13,457 bases of DNA, taken from positions 168,981-182,437 of the forward strand of contig DCWQ01000003.1 in NCBI GenBank assembly GCA_002328185.1, read 5' to 3'. The stretch's first letter is position 1; each line of letters starts with the position of its first letter. The stretch is from Dehalococcoidia bacterium UBA2158 (lineage in GTDB: Bacteria > Chloroflexota > Dehalococcoidia > Lucifugimonadales > UBA3495). The position numbers and the translations under genes are program-made. Below the pieces are notes generated by a model. It was not told the DNA's origin, did no database searches, and was given only the letters and a program-made list of their open reading frames with translations. Below are positions 7,352-13,457 of this stretch, in pieces.

Positions 7352-9496
7352 ATGGAGCCGCCTGTGACTACCTGGACCGATGACCAACTAGCCTCCATCC
7401 ATAACATGCTCAACCCCCGCTCGATAGCCGTGGTTGGCGCTTCACCCCGCATGGCCTACGGGGGCCGGATGCTGGCCGCCGCGCTGAAATCCGCCGACCG
7501 GGTCAACATCTACCCGGTGAACCCCCGCTACGAAGAGGTGCAGGGGGTCAAGAGCTATCCCAACGTTAGCGACCTCCCTGAAACACCCGACGTGGTAGGT
7601 GTCGTTGTCTCTTCGGGCCAGGTCATGGATGTGTTGAAAGAGACCCATCAGAAGGGGGCCAAAGCGGCTATCATCATCTCCGCTGGCTTCTCTGAACGCG
7701 GCACTCCCGAAGGCCGGGACCTGCAGGCACAAGTGGCGGCGTTTGCCAGGGAGTCGGGGCTCCGTGTCAGCGGCCCCAATTGCCTGGGACTGGCCAACGT
7801 GAAAGACAACATCTGGGTCAGTTCCTCGTCCCGTGGTGCCGAAGGGCTCGGCGGGCCGGTGGGCTTGGTCTGCCAGAGTGGCGCTTCAGCATTTGGGCCG
7901 TTCCTGAACCGGGCTCTGGACAGCGACATCGGGCTCAGCTACATCATATCCACGGGCAACGAGGCCGACTTGGATTTCTCGGACTTTGTGCGCTACCTGC
8001 TGGACGACGACGACACCAAGGTGATCGCCGGGTTCGTCGAAGGGTTCAAAGACGCAGGCAAGTTCATCGAGGTCGCCAAACTAGCCGCCGAACGCGGCAA
8101 ACCCATCGTTCTGATAAAGATCGGCCGCTCCGAATTGGGATCCAAAGCCGCCCAATCTCACACCGCCGCGCTGACCGGCCTGGACGCCCTCTACGACGCC
8201 GCCCTCGCCCAATACGGGGTGATCCGCGTCGCCGATTACGATGAGCTTTTGGAGGTCTCCAACCTGTTGGCCAACTCGCCGCCGCCGCCCGCCAAGGGGT
8301 TGGCCGTGGTCTCCCACTCAGGCGGAATCAGCTCGCTGACCGCCGACATGTGCGGCCAGGTTGGCTTGGACCTGCCCGAACTGAACGACGCCGCCCGCGA
8401 CGGCATCAACGGCGTGCTGAAGGGGTTCGGCTGGGCGTCGAACCCGTCAGACGTCACCGGGTTCGCCAATAGCGATTCCTTTCCCGAAATCATGCAGTTC
8501 ATGGCCAATGACCCGGCCATGGGCACCCTGGTGGTGGCCAGCTCCGGGGGCGACGCCCAAGCCACACAGGTCATCGCCCAGCGGGATCTTGATAAAGAGA
8601 AGGCTCTGGCGTTCCTTTGGACCGGCAGCCGCAGGGAGTCGGCCGGGCTGGACATGCTGAAAAAGGCCCGCATCCCCGTGTTTTATACGCCCAACCGGCT
8701 GGCCACGGGAATCCGCAGCCTGCTTGATTACCATGATTGGCTGGGACACCGAGGCCAAGCAGGTTTCCCAGCAACGCCGGCCATTGGAGCAGAACAACAA
8801 TCTGCTGCCGACCGGTTGGCCGAAACGGGCGGACTCGCGCTTTCGGAGCACCAAAGCAAGGGACTGCTCGCTGAATGGGGCGTACCCATAACCAGAGAGA
8901 CGCTGGTACAGAACGCCGATGACGCGGCGGCAGCGGCGAACGAGATCGGCCACCCGGTGGTGTTGAAGGCCGATGTGACCAACCTACCCCACAAGACTGA
9001 CGCCGGCCTGGTCAAGCTGGGCCTACGAGACGAAGCCGCGGTCAGGTCGGCTTTCGAGGAGATTATGGCCAACGCAGCGGCCACCGGCGCAGTGGGAAAC
9101 GGCATCAACGGCGTGTCGGTGCAGGAGATGGTCGTGGATGCTATGGAGGTCATCGTGGGCGTCAGCTACGACTCGCAGTTGGGAGCCACGATTCTATTCG
9201 GCTCTGGCGGGGTGATGGTAGAGGTCTATAACGACGTTGCCCTGCGCCTTTGTCCCATCGACGAGAATGATGCACTGGAGATGATCGCCAGCGTTAAGGG
9301 AGCCCGTTTACTGGAGGGGTTCCGGGGACAACCCCCGGCAGACGTCACAGCCCTGGTAGACACACTGGTCCGAGTCTCCCATCTGGGGGCGCAGTTGGAT
9401 GGCAGCCTGGCTGAGCTGGACATCAACCCTCTGATGGTCTTGCCCGCCGGACACGGGGTCAAAGCGGCCGACGCCGTGGCGATTTTCCGCAGCTAG
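7352..9496 (+). CDS. Acetate/acyl-CoA ligase (ADP-forming), fused alpha-beta
   Basis: This NDP-forming acyl-CoA synthetase (714 residues) interconverts acyl-CoA + ADP + Pi with acid + CoA + ATP. Domains in order: CoA-binding Rossmann domain (about 17-115, with SIAVVGASP and IYPVNPRYEEVQG), succinyl-CoA ligase-like domains (about 160-455), then an ATP-grasp domain (about 485-712). The alpha phosphohistidine is His270 in QSHTAAL. The ATP-grasp part has NLPHKTDAGLV with His547, the probable second histidine, and FGSGGVMVEV. Start choice is open: ATG 7352 lacks a ribosome binding site, whereas GTG at 7364 is preceded by GGAG at 7354-7357 with six bases between, and would shorten the protein by four residues. 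As last gene of the rightward cluster it would harvest a thioester product as ATP, or activate an acid. Confidence 0.88.
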   Translation: MEPPVTTWTDDQLASIHNMLNPRSIAVVGASPRMAYGGRMLAAALKSADRVNIYPVNPRYEEVQGVKSYPNVSDLPETPDVVGVVVSSGQVMDVLKETHQKGAKAAIIISAGFSERGTPEGRDLQAQVAAFARESGLRVSGPNCLGLANVKDNIWVSSSSRGAEGLGGPVGLVCQSGASAFGPFLNRALDSDIGLSYIISTGNEADLDFSDFVRYLLDDDDTKVIAGFVEGFKDAGKFIEVAKLAAERGKPIVLIKIGRSELGSKAAQSHTAALTGLDALYDAALAQYGVIRVADYDELLEVSNLLANSPPPPAKGLAVVSHSGGISSLTADMCGQVGLDLPELNDAARDGINGVLKGFGWASNPSDVTGFANSDSFPEIMQFMANDPAMGTLVVASSGGDAQATQVIAQRDLDKEKALAFLWTGSRRESAGLDMLKKARIPVFYTPNRLATGIRSLLDYHDWLGHRGQAGFPATPAIGAEQQSAADRLAETGGLALSEHQSKGLLAEWGVPITRETLVQNADDAAAAANEIGHPVVLKADVTNLPHKTDAGLVKLGLRDEAAVRSAFEEIMANAAATGAVGNGINGVSVQEMVVDAMEVIVGVSYDSQLGATILFGSGGVMVEVYNDVALRLCPIDENDALEMIASVKGARLLEGFRGQPPADVTALVDTLVRVSHLGAQLDGSLAELDINPLMVLPAGHGVKAADAVAIFRS

Positions 9497-9519
9497 GTGA
9501 GACTGACATAAGGGACCGG

Positions 9520-11235
9520 CTACACGTCCTCCACGGGCGAGGTGGCGATGCCGTAGGTCCCGTAGAAGAAGTTGGCGTAGTGGGTCGACCCGCCGGTGAC
9601 GAATAGCAGGTATTGCTCTGGGCTCTCCAGCGCCGGGATGGTGGCATCCGGATCCTCAGCCAGGTGCTGCAGCTCAGGGTGGTGAAGCCATTTTCCGTCG
9701 GCGGCTGTGGGCATCTCCGCAGTCCCCAAGACAGATTTCAACGAAACGCGGCAGTTCTGGTGCAACCACTCCTGGGCGTCCTGCTTGCTCATGCCCGCTT
9801 CGGCCATGATCACCGCCCGGGAGGGGCTGAGCAGGATGGGGTGATACGGGCCCTGGTACGGTGCCCGCTTGTTGGTGTGGCCCACTTGAGCCGACTGCCA
9901 GCCCCTGAGCCAGCCGCCGCCCCCGGCGTGGGGGTAGAACATCATCGAGCCGATGTTATTCAGGGTGTCCTCGTGATTCTTGGACCTGGGGTCGATGATC
10001 GTGGTGGGGCCGGTCACGGTCACCACGGTAACCGCGCTTTCGTCCCGCTTGAAACCCCGATCCATGTGATAGGGCTGCCAGGGGCTGACCTCTTCATTTT
10101 CTGCGATGCACATCCCGAACTTGGTGGGCAGACCGACGAAATTTGGGTCACCAGCGCCGGCGTTGCAGTAGCCGATGTTTATCAGGCAAAGGCGCAGCGC
10201 CCGGCCGATGGCGGTGTTGGCGCTGTTGATCACTCCCGGGCCCATGGCCGTGGTGCCGAAGTTGATACCAGCCTTCTTGGCGATGGGGCCGTTGACCAGG
10301 ATGATGGGCGCTTCTGTATGGCCCGACACCTGCATGTCCCGGTGGTTCATCTCCGGCTGGGCCAGGCAGTCTATGGCAGCTAAAAGTACTGGGAATTGCT
10401 CCGGGCGGCAGCCAGCCATGACGGCGTTGATGGCGATCTTTTCGACCGTTGCCAGGCCGAATCCCGGCTCCATGACCATCAGCACGTCTTGGGGAGCCCG
10501 CTTGGTCCCCTTCAGCATCTGCTCGACGGCGGTCGGAGTGGGCGGGATGACTGGGATGCCGTCGCTCCAGTCATGTTCGGCCAAGAAACGGTTCACCGAG
10601 TCCAACCCCTCGGGCGTTTCATCCATCTCGACTGTGAATGTCTCGGTGGCCTCGCTCTTTCTTCTTGCGGCTCCAGAGGCCGCGGGAATGGCAGTCAAGC
10701 CGCGGATTATGTCATCTATCTGCTCATCCACCATCTTGTGGATGAAATCGGCCTGCTGTCCGGTGGTTGCGTGGGGGATGGTGACGAACGCTGCGCTTGG
10801 CTGGCCCCAACCGTCAACGCAGGACTGCCAAGCCCTGGCAAAGCTGCGAGCGGCAATGGCCACGGCGGGAACTCCGGCCTTCTCGACGGCCACCATGTCA
10901 TGGGCAAGCCACGACGTGCAGCCCCCTCAATGAGCGGTGGCGCCAATCATGGCGTCAACCTCGGTGGCGATCCGGGCCGCCTCTTCGTCATCGATATGAT
11001 TCCCTCGGCTGAGAGAAGGGCGGCCTTGCCTGAGATCGCCGCCGTACCGCTCGAACTTCACGCCGGGGAACCGCTTGTTGATATGTTCAGCCACCCGGTC
11101 CACGGCGATATCAGCGCCGCCGGTCATGTTGTTGTACAGGCCGATGGTCTTGCCCTCCAGCCCGGCCAAGCGCGGGGCCGGTGGCACCTTGAAATCGACT
11201 CTGTCCGCAGCCGGGGACATGATCTGCAACTTCAT
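9520..11235 (-). CDS. UGSC-family selenoprotein with in-frame TGA (Sec103), fused to a C-terminal domain
   Basis: One 571-residue protein is split by an in-frame TGA at 10927-10929. The reading frame is continuous on both sides, giving GATAH-U-GGCTSWLAHD with Sec at residue 103 and Cys106, a U-x-x-C pair matching the U-G-S-C motif of the UGSC family (here Gly for Ser). Residues 1 to about 185 form the UGSC domain, which continues well past the TGA (VEKAGVPAVAIA, FVTIPHATTGQQ). After a charged linker, residues about 205-571 form a second domain, with DGIPVIPPTP, EKIAINAVMAGCRPEQFPV and ILVNGPI. I have seen such sequences in uncharacterised bacterial proteins but cannot name the activity. No signal peptide or membrane segment is evident. 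Start ATG 11235 has AGGAG inside the end of the upstream gene, whose stop lies one base away. An internal ATG at 10896 has no ribosome binding site. Function is unknown; redox or selenol chemistry is likely. Confidence 0.85.
10902..10929 (-). promoter_or_regulatory. Candidate bacterial SECIS hairpin at the UGSC TGA
   Basis: Directly after the TGA the transcript can fold: GGGC (10924-10921) with GCCC (10905-10902), then an inner GC/GC step with a bulged A and an apical loop beginning G-U. Position and form fit a bacterial selenocysteine insertion element, which is within the coding sequence just after UGA and is poorly conserved. Folding was done by eye only. Confidence 0.4.
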
Positions 11236-11236
11236 G

Positions 11237-12352
11237 CTATTTCTCCTCTAGAGGTAAGCCTGGCAGCTCGTCTTTCAGGCCAAAACCGGTGACTGGGACG
11301 AGCACGGTATCTGATTCTTGGATGGCGCCTTGGTCGATCAGTATCTCTAGTCCGGCGAAGGCAACCGCCGATGTCGGTTCGGCGAAGATGCCCTCTTCTT
11401 CCGCCAGGGATTTCTGCACCCGCAGGATGCGCGACTCCTCTACCGCCACGGCGGAGCCGCCCGTGGACCGCAGTATGTCCAATATCTGCCATTGGCGGGA
11501 CGGCGCGGCGATAGATATGCCCCCGGCAACGGTTTTGGTGGCGGACTCCGGCTCCCATTCTTCACCGTTGAAGGCGGCGACCAGGGGCATGACATTCCGA
11601 GATTGAACGGCGTGGAGCCTGGGAATGTTTTCTATCTGGCCCGACGCTTTTAACTCTCTGAACCCGTTGTACGCGCCGATCAGAAGTGAGCCGTTGCCCA
11701 CGGGAAACACCACCTGGCCAGGCATCGACCCACTGAACTGTTGCGCCACTTCATATGCGAAGGCCTTGGTGCCCTCCGCGAAATACGGGCTCAGCATGTG
11801 AGACGCGTAGACCAGACCACGTTGCTCGGCGTAGGCGATGGCCGCTTCCGTGACGGCCTCCCTCGGACCTTCGATGGGCTGCGCTTCCGTGCCGTAGGCC
11901 TCGATCTGCCGGAGCTTCGCCTCGGGGGCGCCGGCAGGCACGAAGATGTGGGACTTGATACCGGCACGGGCTGCGTAGGCCGACACAGAGGCTCCCGCAT
12001 TGCCCGACGAGTCCTCAACCAGCTCGGTCACCCCATGCTCAGCGGCGACCGACAGCATGGTTGCGGTGCCCCGGTCCTTGAACGAACCGGTAGGGTTCAG
12101 GAATTCCAGTTTGGCGTACAGCTTTGGCAGGCGGGCGTAGAGCGTCGTCAGTTGAATGCTGGGTGTGTCGCCCTCTCCCAAGGTCACGTCAAGGGTGGGG
12201 CGGTGTACCGGCGAGGGCATGGTCAGGCCGTCCTCATCGTGAGCGGTGTACGCGACGTCCAAAGGGGACCCGCAGCCGAGGCATGGCTCGGCCGACATAT
12301 CGGCAGGGCGGGAGATGCCGCATTTTGGGCAGCGCAGTTTTATGTGTGACAT
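11237..12352 (-). CDS. PLP-dependent fold-type II enzyme, threonine synthase-like, with zinc ribbon
   Basis: This is a pyridoxal-phosphate enzyme of 371 residues. The N-terminal zinc ribbon has Cys8, Cys11, Cys24 and Cys27. The cofactor lysine is Lys92 in NPTGSFKDRG, SSGNAG (115-120) is the substrate carboxylate loop, PVGNGS (218-223) the phosphate-binding turn, and VTGFGLKD (354-361) corresponds to the threonine synthase TGhGLKD segment. Threonine synthase is the nearest familiar name. However, no hom or thrB is adjacent and it sits between two probable selenoproteins, so a beta- or gamma-replacement on another amino acid (cysteine-, cysteate- or selenium-related) is a fair alternative. The start is 20 bp after the rhodanese stop with a weak ribosome binding site, and the stop is one base before the UGSC gene, so translation is probably coupled. 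Confidence 0.87.
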   Translation of the reverse strand: MSHIKLRCPKCGISRPADMSAEPCLGCGSPLDVAYTAHDEDGLTMPSPVHRPTLDVTLGEGDTPSIQLTTLYARLPKLYAKLEFLNPTGSFKDRGTATMLSVAAEHGVTELVEDSSGNAGASVSAYAARAGIKSHIFVPAGAPEAKLRQIEAYGTEAQPIEGPREAVTEAAIAYAEQRGLVYASHMLSPYFAEGTKAFAYEVAQQFSGSMPGQVVFPVGNGSLLIGAYNGFRELKASGQIENIPRLHAVQSRNVMPLVAAFNGEEWEPESATKTVAGGISIAAPSRQWQILDILRSTGGSAVAVEESRILRVQKSLAEEEGIFAEPTSAVAFAGLEILIDQGAIQESDTVLVPVTGFGLKDELPGLPLEEK

Positions 12353-12372
12353 TCAGGTGATTCCGAACTGAG

Positions 12373-12765
12373 CTACTCGGCCGTTGGTAACCCTGCTTCT
12401 TTCCAACCTCGCATGCCGCCGTCCATGTAGGTCACATTGGTGAATCCCATGTTTTTCAGCACTTGGGCCCCAAGCGCCGCCATTTGGCCGCCGCCTCAAG
12501 TCGTTATGACCTGCCGCGAACGGTCAGCAAGCCGAGGGTCGCGCAGCCGCTCAGCTATCTCCAAGTCGGCCCGCATGGGCAGCGAGCCCAAGGAGATCAT
12601 CACCACGTCCGGTGACCTGTCCTGCAGCGGGACGGACTCAGCATCCCGAACTTCAATCAACAACGCTCCCTGGTCGTCCTGAAGCCTCTGGTGCGCTTCC
12701 GCCGGTAACACTCCGGCCACCTCGGATTTTGCTTCATTCACCATGTCCGTCCAGCTCTTCGCCAT
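12373..12765 (-). CDS. Rhodanese-domain selenoprotein with Sec90 at the catalytic position
   Basis: This small single-domain rhodanese (130 residues) has an in-frame TGA at 12496-12498. Before it come LLIEVRDAESV, ISLGSLPMR and the strand RQVITT. After it, in the same frame, come GGGQMAALGAQVLKNMGF, NVTYMDGGMRGWKEAGLP and TAG. In rhodaneses the strand ends in the persulfide-forming Cys followed by a glycine-rich loop, then the alanine-rich helix and GG..GW...G-P. The TGA occupies exactly the Cys position (residue 90). The usual loop Arg is absent (U-G-G-G-Q-M). The protein would carry sulfur or selenium as a perselenide-type intermediate. Start ATG 12765 has AAGGAG seven bases upstream; a longer reading to 12816 lacks one. 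It is first gene of the leftward operon. Confidence 0.86.
12470..12498 (-). promoter_or_regulatory. Candidate bacterial SECIS hairpin at the rhodanese TGA
   Basis: Downstream of the TGA, CCAA (12487-12484) pairs with TTGG (12473-12470), extendable by outer GG/CC pairs, enclosing a ten-base loop rich in GG. The loop lies some 15-24 bases after the UGA, within the range known for bacterial SECIS elements. Assessed by eye, not computed. Confidence 0.38.
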
Positions 12766-12794
12766 GGTCAGTCTCCTTATTCCAACATATCCGC

Positions 12795-12813
12795 GCCCGG
12801 AGCGTATCCGGGC
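12795..12813. promoter_or_regulatory. Perfect 7-bp inverted repeat (operator or leader hairpin) before the Sec operon
   Basis: GCCCGGA-GCGTA-TCCGGGC is a perfect 7-bp dyad with a 5-base centre, 30 bp upstream of the rhodanese ATG. It covers the candidate -10 of the leftward promoter, a classical repressor position. As RNA it would form a stable stem, but no T run follows in either direction, so a simple terminator is excluded. Confidence 0.5.
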
Positions 12814-12829
12814 CATAATCCATCGTCAA
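12801..12829 (-). promoter_or_regulatory. Candidate promoter of the rhodanese-PLP-UGSC operon
   Basis: Read leftwards, TTGACG (12829-12824) is followed after 17 bases by TACGCT (12806-12801). The -35 is close to consensus and the -10 is poor, which is common for regulated promoters. The start would be about 30 bases before the rhodanese ATG. The -10 lies inside the inverted repeat. Confidence 0.4.
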
Positions 12830-12903
12830 GTAACAGCAGCTTAGCTAGCCGATAACAACCCAATCGGCCACCAGAATTACTACAGGGAATCTTAACTGAG
12901 TTA

Positions 12904-12932
12904 TTGTATGCGCGGCCAGCCAATCTTAAAAT
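12904..12932 (+). promoter_or_regulatory. Candidate promoter of the right-hand LLM oxidoreductase
   Basis: TTGTAT (12904-12909) and TAAAAT (12927-12932) are separated by 17 bases and lie 43 bases upstream of ATG 12976. The region is divergent to the selenoprotein operon. No dyad overlaps it. Confidence 0.4.
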
Positions 12933-12975
12933 ACGTGAGGTCCTTTTTGCGAAGTCCATTGAATAGGAAATTGAA

Positions 12976-13457
12976 ATGAAAGTCGGCGTGAACCTGATCA
13001 ACTTTGGCGAAGGCGTTAGCGCCGAGTCATTGAAGCGGTGGGCCCAGCTCTCGGAATCCCTGGGCTATCATCTGCTCATGGCCTCCGACCATATCGCGAT
13101 AGCGCCAGACGTGCATGCCCGTTATCCCGCTCCCTTCTATGAGCCCATCGCATTGCTCGGCTGGCTGGCCGGTGTGACCAGCAAGATCGAGCTAGGCACA
13201 ACAGTACTGATCATCCCCTACCGCAGCCCACTGGAGGTGGCCAGGGCCTGCGCCAACGTGGATCAGTATAGCGGCGGCCGTTTCATCCTAGGCGTCGGCA
13301 TCGGTTGGGCCCAGGAAGAATTCAAGGCGCTAAATGTGCCGTTCAAGTCCAGGGGCGCGATGACCAACGAGTACCTGGAGGCGATAAAGCTCCTTTGGAC
13401 GGAGGATGTGGCGTCCTACGAAGGCAAGTTCGTTTCTTTCACGGACGTGCACACCGC
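12976..13457 (+). CDS. LLM-class (luciferase-like) oxidoreductase, N-terminal part
   Basis: An open frame of 160 codons runs off the right edge. It encodes a luciferase-like flavin or F420 oxidoreductase: LSESLGYHLLMASDHIAI near the start, YEPIALLGWLAGVTSKIELGTTVLIIPYRSP (an LLM core strand-helix segment), SGGRFILGVGIGWAQEEFKAL and the helix EYLEAIKLLWT. It aligns by eye with the gene at 2948 over all these segments but is clearly a different paralogue. AGGAAA lies at 12965-12970, five bases before ATG. It diverges from the selenoprotein operon across a 210-bp shared region, which may mean common control. The substrate is unknown. Confidence 0.87.
   Translation, partial: MKVGVNLINFGEGVSAESLKRWAQLSESLGYHLLMASDHIAIAPDVHARYPAPFYEPIALLGWLAGVTSKIELGTTVLIIPYRSPLEVARACANVDQYSGGRFILGVGIGWAQEEFKALNVPFKSRGAMTNEYLEAIKLLWTEDVASYEGKFVSFTDVHT

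Noticed and set aside
9613..10383. 256-codon plus-strand frame inside the UGSC gene
   Set aside because: It is the antisense of a strongly family-like coding region in GC-rich DNA; its composition (H, G, R, V rich) is typical of shadow frames.
10927..11235. Stand-alone 102-residue protein ending at the TGA
   Set aside because: The frame continues after the TGA with the expected G-G-C motif and the rest of the UGSC domain, so a separate short gene or a nonsense mutation is less likely than Sec.
10396..11292. 298-codon plus-strand frame opposite the UGSC selenocysteine region
   Set aside because: Long, but antisense to conserved UGSC sequence and running across two real gene ends; no motif and no ribosome binding site.
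12777..13001. 74-codon minus-strand frame in the divergent intergenic region
   Set aside because: It overlaps both promoter candidates and the LLM start, shows no family motif, and has no ribosome binding site.
1..13457. TGA recoded to tryptophan throughout
   Set aside because: Trp is encoded by TGG in all genes, the amidase uses TGA as a real stop, and the two in-frame TGAs are exactly at Cys/Sec positions rather than Trp positions.
1..13457. CRISPR array or insertion sequence
   Set aside because: I found no regularly spaced repeats and no transposase with terminal inverted repeats on reading through the window.

Overview
The window looks like a chromosome segment of a moderately GC-rich, free-living bacterium. 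My best guess is the SAR202-type Chloroflexota (marine Dehalococcoidia). This rests on gene content only: two luciferase-like (LLM) flavin/F420 oxidoreductases, an amidase, an MmgE/PrpD protein, a fused ADP-forming acyl-CoA ligase and a UGSC-family protein, with no ribosomal marker present. The standard code applies: other genes stop at TAA, TAG or TGA, and Trp is TGG.

Left end (1-801): a leftward serine recombinase runs off the window edge. Its 5' end faces a 44-nt remnant of the 3' half of tRNA-Pro(CGG), with CCA encoded, followed by a Rho-independent terminator. This is what one end of an element integrated in a tRNA gene would look like, with the element to the left and the chromosome to the right.

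Middle (802-9496, all rightward): an oligopeptidase B-like serine peptidase, then an LLM oxidoreductase, an amidase-signature hydrolase, a ureidoglycolate lyase-like protein, an MmgE/PrpD protein and, after a 96-bp gap with a small palindrome, a fused acyl-CoA synthetase (ADP-forming). The last five look like a catabolic cluster: oxidise, hydrolyse an amide, cleave or rearrange, and conserve a thioester as ATP. The substrate is unknown.

Right part (9520-12765, all leftward): this is the most interesting section, a tight three-gene operon. In transcription order it holds (1) a small single-domain rhodanese whose catalytic Cys codon is an in-frame TGA, (2) a PLP enzyme resembling threonine synthase with an N-terminal zinc ribbon, and (3) a 571-residue UGSC-family protein with an in-frame TGA giving U-G-G-C. 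Ordinary ORF calling breaks both TGA genes. In each, strong family similarity continues in the same frame after the TGA, and the TGA sits where a redox or catalytic Cys is expected, so I read both as selenocysteine. Two selenoproteins flanking a PLP enzyme in one operon suggest a selenium- or sulfur-dependent pathway I cannot name. The operon's leader has a candidate promoter with a perfect 7-bp inverted repeat over its -10. A second LLM oxidoreductase is transcribed divergently from the same 210-bp region and runs off the right edge.
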